Source: JBQTKD01 sp963703165 (lineage in GTDB: Bacteria; Actinomycetota; Actinomycetes; Sporichthyales; Sporichthyaceae). From it: a stretch of DNA of 64,000 nt. The notes beneath the pieces are model-generated. The model was given only the letters and a program-made list of their open reading frames with translations. It had not been told where the DNA came from and searched no databases. Position numbers and translations under genes: made by a program. Shown in pieces: positions 43,355-53,394 of this stretch. Within the stretch, counting starts at the first letter, position 1. Every line of letters starts with the position of its first letter. The stretch is taken from contig OY969798.1 in the NCBI GenBank assembly GCA_963703165.1, positions 3,224,001 to 3,288,000 on the forward strand, written 5' to 3'.

Positions 43355-44482
43355 TCAGACCGTCTCGGCGGGGTCGCGGTGGATCTGGCCCTCGGTGGTC
43401 CTGAGGCGCTTACCGGTGCCGCCCCAGCGGGCGCCGATGATCTCGGCGGCGATGGAGATCGCGGTCTCCTCCGGGGTGCGGGCGCCCAGGTCCAGACCAA
43501 TGGGGGAGAAGAGGCGCTCGAGCTGGTCCTCGGGGACGCCTTCCTCGCGGAGGCGGCCGAGGCGGTCGTCGTGCGTCTTCCGTGAGCCCATGGCGCCGAT
43601 GTAGGCCGCGGGGGCGCCGAGGGCCAGCTTCAGCACGGGGACGTCGAACTTCGGGTCGTGGGTCAGGACGCAGATCACCGTGCGCTCATCGACGGCGTTG
43701 GGGATCGCGAGCTGGCCCTCCAGGTACCGGTGCGGCCACTCGACGATGACCTCGTCGGCCTCCGGGAACCGCTTGGCGGTGGCGAAGATGGGACGGGCGT
43801 CGCACACCGTGACCCGGTACCCGAGGAACTTCCCGGCCGCGGCGACGGCCGACGCGAAGTCGATCGCGCCGAAGACGATCATCCGCGGCGCGGGCGCGAA
43901 GGAGTGGATGAACACGGTGAGGTCGTCGAGGCGCCGTTCGCCGTCGGGCCCGTAGCGCAGGATCCCCGTGTGGCCCTGCAAGAGCTGGCCGCGGCCGTCG
44001 TCGGTGACGGCGTCGTCCAGGCGCTCGCTGCCCAGCGAACCCGCGCGACGGTCCGGCCAGATGATCAGGCGCGAGCCGACCGAGCCGGCCCCGGAGATGA
44101 TCGTCGCGACGGCGACCGGCTCCTCGGCGTCGATCGAGGCGACGACGTCGTTGAACTCGGGGAAGGTCGCCGGGGAGACCGACTCGACGAACATGTCGAT
44201 GATCCCGCCGCAGGTCAGACCCACCGCGAAGGCGTCGTCGTCGGAGAAGCCGTACGTCTGGAACGCAGGATCGCCCGAGGCCATGACCTCCTGGGCGAGT
44301 TCGTACACCGCGCCCTCGACGCAACCGCCGGACACCGAGCCGACGGCCTCGCCGTCGGGGGCGACCGCCATCGCGGCGCCGGGCTGGCGGGGGGCACTGC
44401 GGGACACACCGACCACGGTGGCCAACCCGAAGGTGGCACCGTCGGCGTACCAGCGGCGGATCTCTGACAGCACGTCACGCAT
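43355..44482 (-). CDS. XdhC/CoxI-family molybdenum cofactor maturation protein
   Basis: 375 residues from ATG 44482, overlapping the end of the coxE gene by 8 bp. XdhC motifs: ATVVGVSRSAPRQPGAAMAV, SVSGGCVEGAVYELAQEV near residue 60, LTCGG, then a Rossmann-like domain RMIVFGAIDFASAVAAAGKF and the C-terminal YIGAMGSRKTHDDRL and GLDLGARTPEETAISIAAEI. XdhC proteins sulfurate or insert the molybdenum cofactor in this enzyme family. Third gene of coxD-coxE-xdhC. Confidence 0.9.
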   Translation of the reverse strand: MRDVLSEIRRWYADGATFGLATVVGVSRSAPRQPGAAMAVAPDGEAVGSVSGGCVEGAVYELAQEVMASGDPAFQTYGFSDDDAFAVGLTCGGIIDMFVESVSPATFPEFNDVVASIDAEEPVAVATIISGAGSVGSRLIIWPDRRAGSLGSERLDDAVTDDGRGQLLQGHTGILRYGPDGERRLDDLTVFIHSFAPAPRMIVFGAIDFASAVAAAGKFLGYRVTVCDARPIFATAKRFPEADEVIVEWPHRYLEGQLAIPNAVDERTVICVLTHDPKFDVPVLKLALGAPAAYIGAMGSRKTHDDRLGRLREEGVPEDQLERLFSPIGLDLGARTPEETAISIAAEIIGARWGGTGKRLRTTEGQIHRDPAETV

Positions 44483-45737
44483 GAGCGTCCTCCTGGGACA
44501 GGCGCCGGGCCAGCGCCTCAAAGGCAGCCACATTGTGACCTGCCAGTAACGCGTCAACATGGGGGAGGGCCGCAGTCATTCCTGCGGTGGTCGGCGCGAA
44601 GCCGTCCTTGCCGGCGTGCGGGTTCACCCAGATCACCGAGTGAGCGAGCCGATGCAGGCGCGCCATCTGCTCCCCGAGCAGCGTGACGTCGCCCCGCTCC
44701 CACCCGTCGGAGGCGATGACGACGACCGCCCCGCGCGCCGTCCCGCGCTGTCCCCAGCGGTCCAGGAACGCCTTGAGCAGGTCCCCGAGCCGGGTGCCGC
44801 CGGACCAGTCCGGGATCGCCGCCCCGACGGCCCGCAGCGCGGAATCGGGGTCGCGGGCCTGCATCTGCCGGGTGATGCGGGTCAGCCGGGTGCCGATCGT
44901 GAACACCTCGACGTCGGGTCGACGACGGGTCAGGACGTGCGCGAAGCGCAGGTGCGAATCGGCGTAGAGCTCCATCGAGCCGGAGACGTCGATGAGCTCG
45001 ACGATCCGTCGCGGGCGGGGCCGGTGACGGCGCATCAGGATCGCGTCCATCTCCCCGCCGCGGCGCAGCATCGCCCGCACCGTCCGACGCGCGTCGACGC
45101 CCCCGCGGTTGGCCGGGACCCAGCGCAACGACTTGCGGGTCGGGCCGCGCGGATCCAGCAGGGCGAGCATCCGGCGCACCTCGGCCCGCTCGAGATCGGT
45201 GAGGTTCGCGAAGTCCTTCGCCCGCAGGAGGTCAACGTCGGAGGCGTCGGTCATGTTCGGGTTCGCCTGCAGGTCCTCGTCGTCGCCGACGCTCTGGTTC
45301 TGCGCCGTCTCCACCGAGACCAGCCGCTGCGCCTTCGGCACCATGCCGATGCTCGCGACCTGCGGCAACTCGTTGTTGAAGTAGGCCGCGAACGCCGCGT
45401 CGTAGCGGGCGACGTCGACGGGGCCGGCGCACAACGTCAGCCGGCCGGCCCAGTAGGCGTGCATGCCGTCGAGGACGTCGAGCTCGTTGAGCGCGACGAG
45501 CATCGCCTGCACCCGGTCCGTGGTCGCCTCGACGCCGGAATGCCGCAGCGTGCGGGCGAACCCGACCATCGTGACGATGACGTCGCGCTGCGGCTGGTCC
45601 GGCCGGTCGGTGCCCGGGTCCATGGCGTCGAAGGCCACGCCCGAGAACTGCGCCGGGCGGGTCAGGCCCTGCGCGGGCGCGCCCTTGGTCCGTTCCGGCG
45701 GTGCGCTGCCGTTGGTGTGACCGTTGGCCCCGCCCAT
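44475..45737 (-). CDS. coxE: CoxE-like VWA-domain protein
   Basis: 420 residues. The von Willebrand A domain in the C-terminal half has the MIDAS motif DVSGSM (IVELIDVSGSMELYADSHLR) and a Thr/Asp site in GGTRLGDLL; VVIASDGWERGD completes the metal site. CoxE works with the CoxD ATPase in maturing the molybdenum/copper site of CO-dehydrogenase-type enzymes. The stops and starts of coxD/coxE are 1 bp apart. Confidence 0.9.
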   Translation of the reverse strand: MGGANGHTNGSAPPERTKGAPAQGLTRPAQFSGVAFDAMDPGTDRPDQPQRDVIVTMVGFARTLRHSGVEATTDRVQAMLVALNELDVLDGMHAYWAGRLTLCAGPVDVARYDAAFAAYFNNELPQVASIGMVPKAQRLVSVETAQNQSVGDDEDLQANPNMTDASDVDLLRAKDFANLTDLERAEVRRMLALLDPRGPTRKSLRWVPANRGGVDARRTVRAMLRRGGEMDAILMRRHRPRPRRIVELIDVSGSMELYADSHLRFAHVLTRRRPDVEVFTIGTRLTRITRQMQARDPDSALRAVGAAIPDWSGGTRLGDLLKAFLDRWGQRGTARGAVVVIASDGWERGDVTLLGEQMARLHRLAHSVIWVNPHAGKDGFAPTTAGMTAALPHVDALLAGHNVAAFEALARRLSQEDAHA

Positions 45738-45738
45738 G

Positions 45739-46653
45739 TCAGGGCAGGTGCGGCGGCGGGCCGAGGAGTTGCTCCAGGCCCGCCTTGGTGACCCGGTCGG
45801 TGTCCTCGCGGTACTTCAGCACCGCGCCGAGGGTGCGTGCCGCGGCGTCGACGTCCAACCGGCGGGCCCCCAGCGTGATCAGCGCCTTGGTCCAGTCCAG
45901 GGACTCGGCGATACCCGGCGGCTTGAGCAGGTCCTGCACCCGCAGGCGCCCGGCCGCGGCGGCCACCTCGGCGGCGAGGTCCGCGGTGACCTCCGGGAGT
46001 CGGCTGCGGATGATCGCGACCTCACGCTCGTAGGTGGGGTGCTCGAGCCAGTGGTAGAGGCAGCGGCGCTTGAGGGCATCGTGCACCTCGCGCGTCCGGT
46101 TCGACGTCACGACGACGATCGGGGGGGTCTCCGCGTGGATGGTGCCGAGTTCGGGGATGGAGATGGTGAAGTCGGAGAGCACCTCGAGCAGGAACGCCTC
46201 GAACTCGTCGTCGGCCCGGTCGACCTCGTCGATGAGCAGGACCGACGGGCTGGTCTCGATGGCCTGCAGCAGTGGGCGGGCCAGCAGGAAGCGCCGGTCG
46301 TAGAGCTCGCCCTCCAGCTTCTCCACGTCGCGCACCCCGACGGCCTCGCTGGCCCGCAGGTGCAGCAGTTGACGCGGGAAGTCCCAGTCGTAGAGCGCCT
46401 GGGCGGCGTCGATGCCCTCGTAGCACTGCAGACGGATCAGCGGGGCGCCGGTCAGATCTGCCAGCGCGTGCGCCAGCGCGGTCTTGCCGACCCCGGCCTC
46501 GCCCTCGAGGAACAGGGGGCGACCCATCCGGATCGCCAGGAACGCCGCTGTCGCCAGACCGGTGTCGGCGAGGTAGCCGTGTTCGGCCAGACGGGTGGTC
46601 AATTGCTCGGGGGAGTCGGTTGCGGGGGCCGCGACATCCACGGGTTGGGCCAT
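45739..46653 (-). CDS. coxD: CoxD-like MoxR-family AAA ATPase
   Basis: 304 residues. Walker A GEAGVGKTALAHALA near residue 50, Walker B SVLLIDEVDRADDEFEAFLL, sensor 1 in VVTSNRTREVHDALKRRCLY. MoxR ATPases partner with VWA proteins as chaperones; CoxD is needed for active-site assembly in CO dehydrogenase. First gene of the maturation operon coxD-coxE-xdhC. The 222-bp gap upstream separates it from the two-component system. Confidence 0.92.
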   Translation of the reverse strand: MAQPVDVAAPATDSPEQLTTRLAEHGYLADTGLATAAFLAIRMGRPLFLEGEAGVGKTALAHALADLTGAPLIRLQCYEGIDAAQALYDWDFPRQLLHLRASEAVGVRDVEKLEGELYDRRFLLARPLLQAIETSPSVLLIDEVDRADDEFEAFLLEVLSDFTISIPELGTIHAETPPIVVVTSNRTREVHDALKRRCLYHWLEHPTYEREVAIIRSRLPEVTADLAAEVAAAAGRLRVQDLLKPPGIAESLDWTKALITLGARRLDVDAAARTLGAVLKYREDTDRVTKAGLEQLLGPPPHLP

Positions 46654-46875
46654 GCCCGGACAGTACCCGCCGCGTCGGAGCTCACCGCGCCCGCGTCCCT
46701 GACCAGGGCATACCGGGACATTTCGGGCAGTCCCCGGAAGCTTCGAGGTAACTCACAGAAATGTCCCAGCCAATCCACCGGTTGAAGTACGTCGTAAGTG
46801 GGCAAGCTGAACTTCGGATCTACATGTCCTGAGTGCTCACTGCACTTCCCCGGCGAGACACGCGGAGTCGAGTTC

Positions 46876-47613
<738 letters not shown>

Positions 47614-47638
47614 GCACCCGCCTCCACCCTGGGGTCGA

Positions 47639-49180
47639 ATGAAGCAAACCCGCCAGCCCGCTGCCGAACGAGGGCTCCTGCGGCGGTTGTCCGCGCGCAC
47701 GCCGCTGCGCGCGAAGTTGATTGCGGCGCTGCTCGTGCTGAGCACGGTGGCGGTCGTCGCGACGGCGGCCGCGGCGACGGCGGTGCTGCGCTCGTATCTC
47801 TACGACCGCCTGGACCGCCAGCTCGACCGGTACACCACCGGGCTGGTCACCCAGGTCACCGCGAACGTCGATCTCCCGCCGGCCACCGGCACGGGGGATG
47901 AGGCACCCAAGCCGTCGGTCGAGCCGACCCGACGGATGGCCTCCCCGTACTTCTTCGTGGTGCGCGACGCCGGCGGCACCGAGGTGCGCCGGGAGAACTC
48001 GCAGCTGGACGCCCCAGGACGCGAGCCCGCGCTGGCGCCCGTCGACCTGAACCAGGCCCAGCTCGGCGACGACGAACCGTTCACCGTCAAGGCGAAGGAT
48101 CACCGCGCCCCGCGCTGGCGTGCGGTGACCCGCCCCCTGCCCGACGGCAGCGGCAGCCTGACCCTCGCGCTGAGCCTCGAGGAGTCCGATGCGACCGTGG
48201 CGCGCCTCGTGCGCGTCCTGACCGGTGTCGGCCTGGTCGTGCTGGCGCTGACGGGGCTCGGCTCGTACTTGATCGTGCGCAGCAGCCTGCGGCCGTTGCG
48301 GGAGGTGGAGCGGACCGCCGAGGCGATCGCGGCCGGGGACATGTCCCGCCGCGTCCCGGACCACCCGGGCCGCACCGAGGTCGGACGTCTCTCGACGGCC
48401 GTCAACGTGATGCTCGGTCGGATCGAGACCGCCCTCGCGGAGAAGGACGCCTCGGCCGCGGCCGCGCAGGCCTCCGAGGAACGGATGCGCCGGTTCATCA
48501 CCGACGCCAGCCACGAACTGCGCACCCCGCTGACCTCGATCCGCGGGTTCGCCGAGCTCTACCGGCAGGGCGCGATCAAGGACGCCGCTCAGGTGCCCGG
48601 GCTGCTGGCCCGCATCGAGGGCGAGGCCACCCGCATGGGGCTGCTCGTCGAGGATCTTCTGCTGCTGGCCCGCCTGGACCAGGCCCGCCCGATCGCGCGG
48701 GAGCCCGTCGACCTGGTCGCGGTCGCCACCGACGCCGTCGTCGCCGCCCGGGTCACCCACCCGGACCGCCGGGTCGAGGTGCGCCTGGTGGGGGACTCCG
48801 ACGCCCCGCCGGACGTGCTCGGCGACGACGCCCGGCTGCGTCAGATCGCGGGGAACCTCATCACCAACGCCTGCACGCACACCCCGGACGGGACCCCGGT
48901 GCGGGTCAGCGTCGGGACGGTGGCGGAGAACGGCAGCCGCTGGGCGGTGCTCGAGGTCGCCGACGACGGACCGGGCCTGTCCACCGAGGAGTGCGACCGG
49001 GTGTTCGAGCGCTTCTACCGGACCGACGCGTCGCGCAACCGGCGCACCGGTGGCTCCGGGCTGGGACTGTCCATCGTCGCGGCGTTGGTGGCGGCCCACG
49101 GCGGCAAGGTCGAAGTGAACTCCGCGCCCGGGGCCGGGGCGGTGTTCCGGGTTCGGTTGCCCAGCAACGCAGCGAACTGA
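47639..49180 (+). CDS. Sensor histidine kinase, partner of the PhoP/TrcR-type regulator
   Basis: 513 residues from ATG 47639. TM1 near residues 26-50, an extracytoplasmic domain of about 140 residues, TM2 near 195-215, HAMP (SLRPLREVERTAEAIAAGDM), HisKA with the phosphorylated His in ASHELRTPLTSIRGFAELYR, and a full HATPase domain (NLITNACTHTPDGTPV, DDGPGL, GGSGLGLSIVAALVAAHGGK). Domain order and spacing match TrcS/PhoR-type kinases. The signal is unknown. Confidence 0.92.
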   Translation: MKQTRQPAAERGLLRRLSARTPLRAKLIAALLVLSTVAVVATAAAATAVLRSYLYDRLDRQLDRYTTGLVTQVTANVDLPPATGTGDEAPKPSVEPTRRMASPYFFVVRDAGGTEVRRENSQLDAPGREPALAPVDLNQAQLGDDEPFTVKAKDHRAPRWRAVTRPLPDGSGSLTLALSLEESDATVARLVRVLTGVGLVVLALTGLGSYLIVRSSLRPLREVERTAEAIAAGDMSRRVPDHPGRTEVGRLSTAVNVMLGRIETALAEKDASAAAAQASEERMRRFITDASHELRTPLTSIRGFAELYRQGAIKDAAQVPGLLARIEGEATRMGLLVEDLLLLARLDQARPIAREPVDLVAVATDAVVAARVTHPDRRVEVRLVGDSDAPPDVLGDDARLRQIAGNLITNACTHTPDGTPVRVSVGTVAENGSRWAVLEVADDGPGLSTEECDRVFERFYRTDASRNRRTGGSGLGLSIVAALVAAHGGKVEVNSAPGAGAVFRVRLPSNAAN

Positions 49181-49187
49181 CGGATCC

Positions 49188-49640
49188 TCAGGCCCGCTGC
49201 GGTTTTTCGTTCGGCGGTCCGTCGCCGGGTGCGTCGTCGTCGTCCGGGAGGTCGTCGCCGCCCGGTTGGCGGGCGATCGCGACACCGGCCAGGCCCGCGG
49301 CCACCAGGGCCAGCAGGATCGCGCCGATGGCCAGGCCGATGGCGGTGTTCACCTGATCGACGGTTGCCGACTCCGGCAACGCGTCGATCTCGGCGAACGG
49401 CAGAGCTGAAGGACTCGGCGACGGGGAGGCCGAGGCGCTCGGGCTCGGTGAGGCGCTCGGGCGAGGCGTGAGTCCGTTGGGGATTCCCGACGGACTCGTG
49501 GACGGCAGCGAGACGGCCGCCTGCTCGAGGGTCTGCACCCGCTCGGTCCCGGTGATCGCCATCGACATCAGGGTGAGGATCAACGCGGCTCCGGTCACGC
49601 CGGCGATCTGCCGGGCGTGACGGCGCAACAACTGCTTCAC
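49188..49640 (-). CDS. Two-span membrane protein with Ser/Pro-rich extracellular linker
   Basis: 150 residues from GTG 49640, which has GAGG 6 bp upstream; the frame extends to 49700. TM1 near residues 10-30 (IAGVTGAALILTLMSMAITG), a linker rich in Ser/Pro/Ala (PSASPSPSASASPSPSPSAL), TM2 near 100-122 (AIGLAIGAILLALVAAGLAG) and an acidic tail. Unknown function. Convergent with the histidine kinase gene, 7 bp apart. Confidence 0.65.
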   Translation of the reverse strand: MKQLLRRHARQIAGVTGAALILTLMSMAITGTERVQTLEQAAVSLPSTSPSGIPNGLTPRPSASPSPSASASPSPSPSALPFAEIDALPESATVDQVNTAIGLAIGAILLALVAAGLAGVAIARQPGGDDLPDDDDAPGDGPPNEKPQRA

Positions 49641-49871
49641 GCGAACCTCAGAACTGGCTGACGATCGCCACGGGGGCATCCGAGACGACAGGTGCCCCAC
49701 CAGTCTCAGGCGTTAGTGATCATGGGCGGGCAATCGCGCAGTCAATTGATCATCGCGCCCGTGCCACCCCCGAAGCATCGACAACAACCTTTGCGCACGA
49801 CGTGCGTAGTGGTCGTGAATGTGTCCGGTTTGTCCGGGTTTGTGGAACCACGACGACTGACAGGCGGCCCG

Positions 49872-50510
49872 TCAGGCGGCGCGACGACGCCGATTTCGGA
49901 CCGAGGTCCGCTCGCCGACCGTCAGAGCGTCCGGCTCGGGGGTGAACTCGTTGCGGTCCCGGTGCCACAGCGCGGCCAGGACCAGCACTCCGACGAGCAG
50001 CAGGGCGTGCGGTGCCTCCCCGCCGACCGAGGTGCTGTTCTCGATGATGTCCCGCGCGCTGACGAAGGCCGTCAGGATCGCGGCGCAGGTGAGCATCGGC
50101 AGCATGGCGCCGGCCCGACGCGGGGCGGCCGCGGCTGCCAGGAAGCCGATTGCGGTGGCCACGCCCCAGGTGCTCAGTTCACCGCCGGTGTGCCAGCGCC
50201 CGAGCAGGTCCGGGAACGCCAGGCCCATCTCGACGGCGGCGATGACCACCAACACCCAGCGCAGCGCCATCGTGAGGCCGAAGTGCGGTTTCCGGTCCGC
50301 GATGACCGCGGCGATGATCGCCTCGGTGAGGTCGGGGACGGACTCGGCCGGGGCCACCCGCACCGTGCGGTGCAGTCGCGCCAGACCCGCCTCGAAGCTC
50401 CGGCAACCGGGGCAGCCGGACACGTGCGCATCGACGAGTGCCTCGTCGAGTTCGAAGGCTTCTCCGTCGGCTCGGGCCGAGAGTGCTTCGTGCCACCGTT
50501 CACATCCCAC
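49872..50510 (-). CDS. Zinc-finger anti-sigma-like membrane protein
   Basis: 212 residues from the GTG at 50510; a longer frame reaches 50678 but lacks support and would overlap the sigma-factor promoter. The N-terminal zinc-binding motif is CERWHEALSARADGE followed by HVSGCPGC (His-x3-Cys-x2-Cys), typical of ZAS anti-sigma factors. About five membrane spans follow, ending in an Arg-rich tail. It is divergent from the SigC-like gene, not downstream of it as is usual. Inferred to control the neighbouring sigma factor. Confidence 0.72.
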   Translation of the reverse strand: MGCERWHEALSARADGEAFELDEALVDAHVSGCPGCRSFEAGLARLHRTVRVAPAESVPDLTEAIIAAVIADRKPHFGLTMALRWVLVVIAAVEMGLAFPDLLGRWHTGGELSTWGVATAIGFLAAAAAPRRAGAMLPMLTCAAILTAFVSARDIIENSTSVGGEAPHALLLVGVLVLAALWHRDRNEFTPEPDALTVGERTSVRNRRRRAA

Positions 50511-50627
50511 GAACGAGTAGTCGCCGCCGGTGGCGTGCAGGTTCCGGCAACTTCCAGGCAGTTTTCCGGCTACCCCGCCGGGGTACTCACAAGAGAGAGA
50601 ACCGCCTACCGCCAGGGGGTATGTGTC

Positions 50628-51272
50628 ATGAGCCGGAAACCCACGGGGGGTGGTGGGAAGCATCTGAGTGCGTACCATTCAGGGGTGAACGACGACGAAA
50701 TCACCCGATTGGCGCTCGCCGCCGGCCGTGGTGACGGTGCTGCCACGACGGAGTTCGTCCGGGCCACGCAGGCCGACGTCTGGCGGTATGTGGCGTACCT
50801 CGTCGATCGCGCCCAGGCCGACGACCTCACGCAGGAGACCTACCTGCGCGCGCTCCGCGGCCTCAAGACCTTCCGCGGCGACACCGCCGCCCGGGTCTGG
50901 CTGCTGTCCATCGCGCGCCGGGCCGTGGTCGACCACTTCCGCAAGCAAGGCCGCCGCCCGGCGATTGCCGCCAGCCTCGACGCCGACGACACCGTGCTCG
51001 ACCGGATCGTCCCCGTGAGCCCGGAGGCCTCCGGCGAGGTGAGCCTGCGGATGCTCATCGAGGAACTCGACGACGACAAGCGCGCCGCCTTCGTCCTCAC
51101 CCAGGTACACGGCCTCTCGTATCAAGAGGCCGCTGAGGTCTGCGACGTCCCGATCGGCACCATCCGCTCCCGCATGGCCCGCGCCCGCGAACAGCTCCTG
51201 GGCGACCTGGCCGACGCCGAGCACGCGGGCGACCAGCCCGCCCGCCCTCGCCGCCACCTCCGCCGCATCTGA
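50628..51272 (+). CDS. ECF sigma factor, SigC-like
   Basis: 214 residues from ATG 50628, 8 bp after CAGGGGG; an in-frame GTG at 50685 would start at NDDEITRLALAAGRGDG, where SigC homologs begin. Region 2: ATQADVWRYVAYLVDRAQAD and DDLTQETYLRALRGL; region 4: AAFVLTQVHGLSYQEAAEVC and VPIGTIRSRMARAREQLLGD. Closest to actinobacterial SigC-like factors, which in mycobacteria respond to copper limitation and control respiration-linked genes. The divergent zinc-finger protein and the cupredoxin-like lipoprotein beyond it fit a metal-linked role. Confidence 0.82.
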   Translation: MSRKPTGGGGKHLSAYHSGVNDDEITRLALAAGRGDGAATTEFVRATQADVWRYVAYLVDRAQADDLTQETYLRALRGLKTFRGDTAARVWLLSIARRAVVDHFRKQGRRPAIAASLDADDTVLDRIVPVSPEASGEVSLRMLIEELDDDKRAAFVLTQVHGLSYQEAAEVCDVPIGTIRSRMARAREQLLGDLADAEHAGDQPARPRRHLRRI

Positions 51273-51318
51273 CCCAGGCCCCCCCCCTACGGCCCGCGCG
51301 TCGTCCGTCCCCATTTTT

Positions 51319-51407
51319 CCCCGAGAGTGCAATTTTCGTCCGCGACGACGGTCGAAATGCCCGGGTTTGTCCGGATTCTGTGTCCCCGAGAGTGCAAATT
51401 TCGTACG
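51319..51407 (+). repeat. Paired 24-bp repeat element, locus 4
   Basis: Copies at 51319-51342 (TTTTCGTCCG end) and 51384-51407 (AAATTTCG middle), separated by 41 bp. Starts 47 bp after the sigma-factor stop and ends 39 bp from the stop of the convergent membrane-protein gene. Confidence 0.9.
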
Positions 51408-51445
51408 CCCGGCCGGCGGCACCGCCGGAGCGGGTCGACGGTTCG

Positions 51446-52780
51446 TCAGCCGCTGAAGAGCAGGCTCAGGCCGCCGAAGGTGTAGGCGATCATCAGCACC
51501 ATCATCGGGATCTGACCCAGGACGGCGGCCTTCGTCGGGAACAGGCGTACGGCACGGTCGTGGGCGGAGAAGACGCCGAGCACATGGCCGGTGACGATCG
51601 AGATCGCTTGGATCGTGGCGATCGCCGTCACCGTCAGGACGTCGTAGTTGATGGAAAGGTTCGCGGTGCCGAACCAGTTCTGGCCTTCGACCAACGGGTC
51701 CGACGCCCGGATCAGTGCCTGCTGCCCGGCGAAGATCAGCAGCGAGAAGTAGTGCGCGATCAGGTACCCGACGGCGATGGGTACGAGCGAATGCGCGAAC
51801 CGGGAGGGCATGACCTTCGGCTTCTCACCCGCGGCGATCCCGGACAGCCACGCGGCGATGCAGAACGCCAACCCCACGACGAGGATCGTCCCGGCCAGCG
51901 CCGTGGTGTTCAGCTTCGCGGGTGACCACGTCGAGTCCGAGGTGTGCTCGAACCACCAGGTGGTGCTGGTGACGGAGTCGAACGCCGTCGACCCCAACAT
52001 CACCGCGACGACGGCCACCAGACCGGGCGCCTCACGCAGCCCGTCGAGGTTCTCCAGCGGGTTGCGCACCACCAGGACCCCGTCGTCGCGACGGCCGAGG
52101 AGCGACAGCCGACCGATCAGCGACGAGAACACCTCGAAGCCGTCGCAACGGTCGAACCACCCCCGCCCGAACAACACGGCGCCGATGAGATTCAGCCCGG
52201 CATACATGCCGAACCAGGTCTGCAGCGTCCCGGTGGAGTCCCGGTTGTTGGCGCACAGTTCGAGCCACACGAACATGAACAGACCCAGCGCCGCCGGCCA
52301 GTACCCGACCCACCGCGGCAGCTCGTACGGACCGTCGTCGGGGTTTAGGCGCAGAAGCTTTGCCAGCCCCAGGTGGATCGTCCGCAACGGGTTCAGCATC
52401 CGCCACACGGGCCCGAACACCAGCGACGCCGGCACCAGACCGACCCAGAAGATGACGTAGACGAACCCCGCGGTCGGGTTGGTCGCCAGGTTCGGGCCGG
52501 CGAAGGCCGCGAACGTGACGAATCCCGTCAGCAGCAGGCCGATCACACGCAGCAGCCAGCGGAACTCCGCGCTGTCCAGGAACCCGGCAAGACCCTCGGG
52601 CAACGGAGCACCCGAGGCGTCGCCGGTGTAGCGCGACTCCCGACGCCAGAACGCCAACGCCAGGAACGACACCCCCATCGCGACGAGCGCGGCGGTGATC
52701 GCGTACCCGAACGGCAGCGGCAGGTCCTGGCGGGAACTGACGCCGTGCGCGGAGATCAGGGCGGGCAACTGCCCCGACAC
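51446..52780 (-). CDS. Polytopic membrane protein, paired with a cupredoxin-like lipoprotein
   Basis: 444 residues with about ten membrane spans. Recognisable features are a cytoplasmic RRESRYTGD loop, GPVWRMLNPLRTIHLGLAKL, an aromatic TWWFEHTSDSTWSPAKLNTT loop, and His-containing spans (LIAHYFSLLIFAGQQALIRA). Family members occur widely in actinobacteria beside small cupredoxin-domain proteins. The start codon is 6 bp after the lipoprotein stop, so the two genes are cotranscribed. A respiratory or copper-related role is inferred from the pairing only. Confidence 0.72.
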   Translation of the reverse strand: MSGQLPALISAHGVSSRQDLPLPFGYAITAALVAMGVSFLALAFWRRESRYTGDASGAPLPEGLAGFLDSAEFRWLLRVIGLLLTGFVTFAAFAGPNLATNPTAGFVYVIFWVGLVPASLVFGPVWRMLNPLRTIHLGLAKLLRLNPDDGPYELPRWVGYWPAALGLFMFVWLELCANNRDSTGTLQTWFGMYAGLNLIGAVLFGRGWFDRCDGFEVFSSLIGRLSLLGRRDDGVLVVRNPLENLDGLREAPGLVAVVAVMLGSTAFDSVTSTTWWFEHTSDSTWSPAKLNTTALAGTILVVGLAFCIAAWLSGIAAGEKPKVMPSRFAHSLVPIAVGYLIAHYFSLLIFAGQQALIRASDPLVEGQNWFGTANLSINYDVLTVTAIATIQAISIVTGHVLGVFSAHDRAVRLFPTKAAVLGQIPMMVLMIAYTFGGLSLLFSG

Positions 52781-52785
52781 GATGG

Positions 52786-53283
52786 CTACTGCACCACGAG
52801 GTTGAAGACCGTGCGGCCGGTCTCCTCGACCTCGACGACGAAGCTGCCGGTCTTGTCCAGGACGAAGGTCTTCTTGACGGTCTCGCCGGGCTTGACGTCG
52901 AGGGAGTAGTCGTAGCCGTGGACGTGGAGCTCATAGGCCTTGTCCGAGGTCACCGTGATGGTGACCGTGTCACCCTGCTCGAACTTCTGGTTGAGCGCAG
53001 GCTGCGGATCCGGCTTGCCGCTCACGAGGTTGATCGCGATCACGGTGCCCTCGTCCGCCGAGGCGCTCGCGGATTCGGAGGGCGAGGCCGATGCCGACTC
53101 GGTGGCGCCCGGGGACGCGGAGTCGCTGGGCGTCGCGTTCGGCGTCTCTGAGGGCGTCGCGACGGCGGTCACCGGCGGCACCACGGCGTCGTTGGTGTCG
53201 TCGCTCCCGCCGCAACCGGCAAGCAGAAGAAGAGAGGCCGCGCTCAAGGCGGTCAGGTGTCGGGTCGTTCGTCGTGTCAGCAC
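52786..53283 (-). CDS. Lipoprotein with cupredoxin-like domain
   Basis: 165 residues. Lipobox LLLAGC at residues 19-24, then a Ser/Ala/Pro/Glu linker of about 55 residues, then a beta-sandwich domain (TVITITV, KAYELHVHGYDYSLDVKPGE, TGSFVVEVEETGRTVFNLVV) of the EfeO/cupredoxin_1 type. The HVHGYD stretch supplies two histidines, but the full Cys/Met ligand set of blue copper proteins is missing. Cotranscribed with the membrane protein downstream. Probable role in metal or redox handling at the outer face of the membrane. Confidence 0.8.
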   Translation of the reverse strand: MLTRRTTRHLTALSAASLLLLAGCGGSDDTNDAVVPPVTAVATPSETPNATPSDSASPGATESASASPSESASASADEGTVIAINLVSGKPDPQPALNQKFEQGDTVTITVTSDKAYELHVHGYDYSLDVKPGETVKKTFVLDKTGSFVVEVEETGRTVFNLVVQ

Positions 53284-53394
53284 GTTCGCATCCTCCGTGG
53301 CGCTGAGGCGGGCAGGCCGAGCGGCGCGCCGACGCGCACCGTTCTGAGACCCTGTCGCCTGATACCCGGGCCTGGTTCCGCCTAGACTCCAGCC

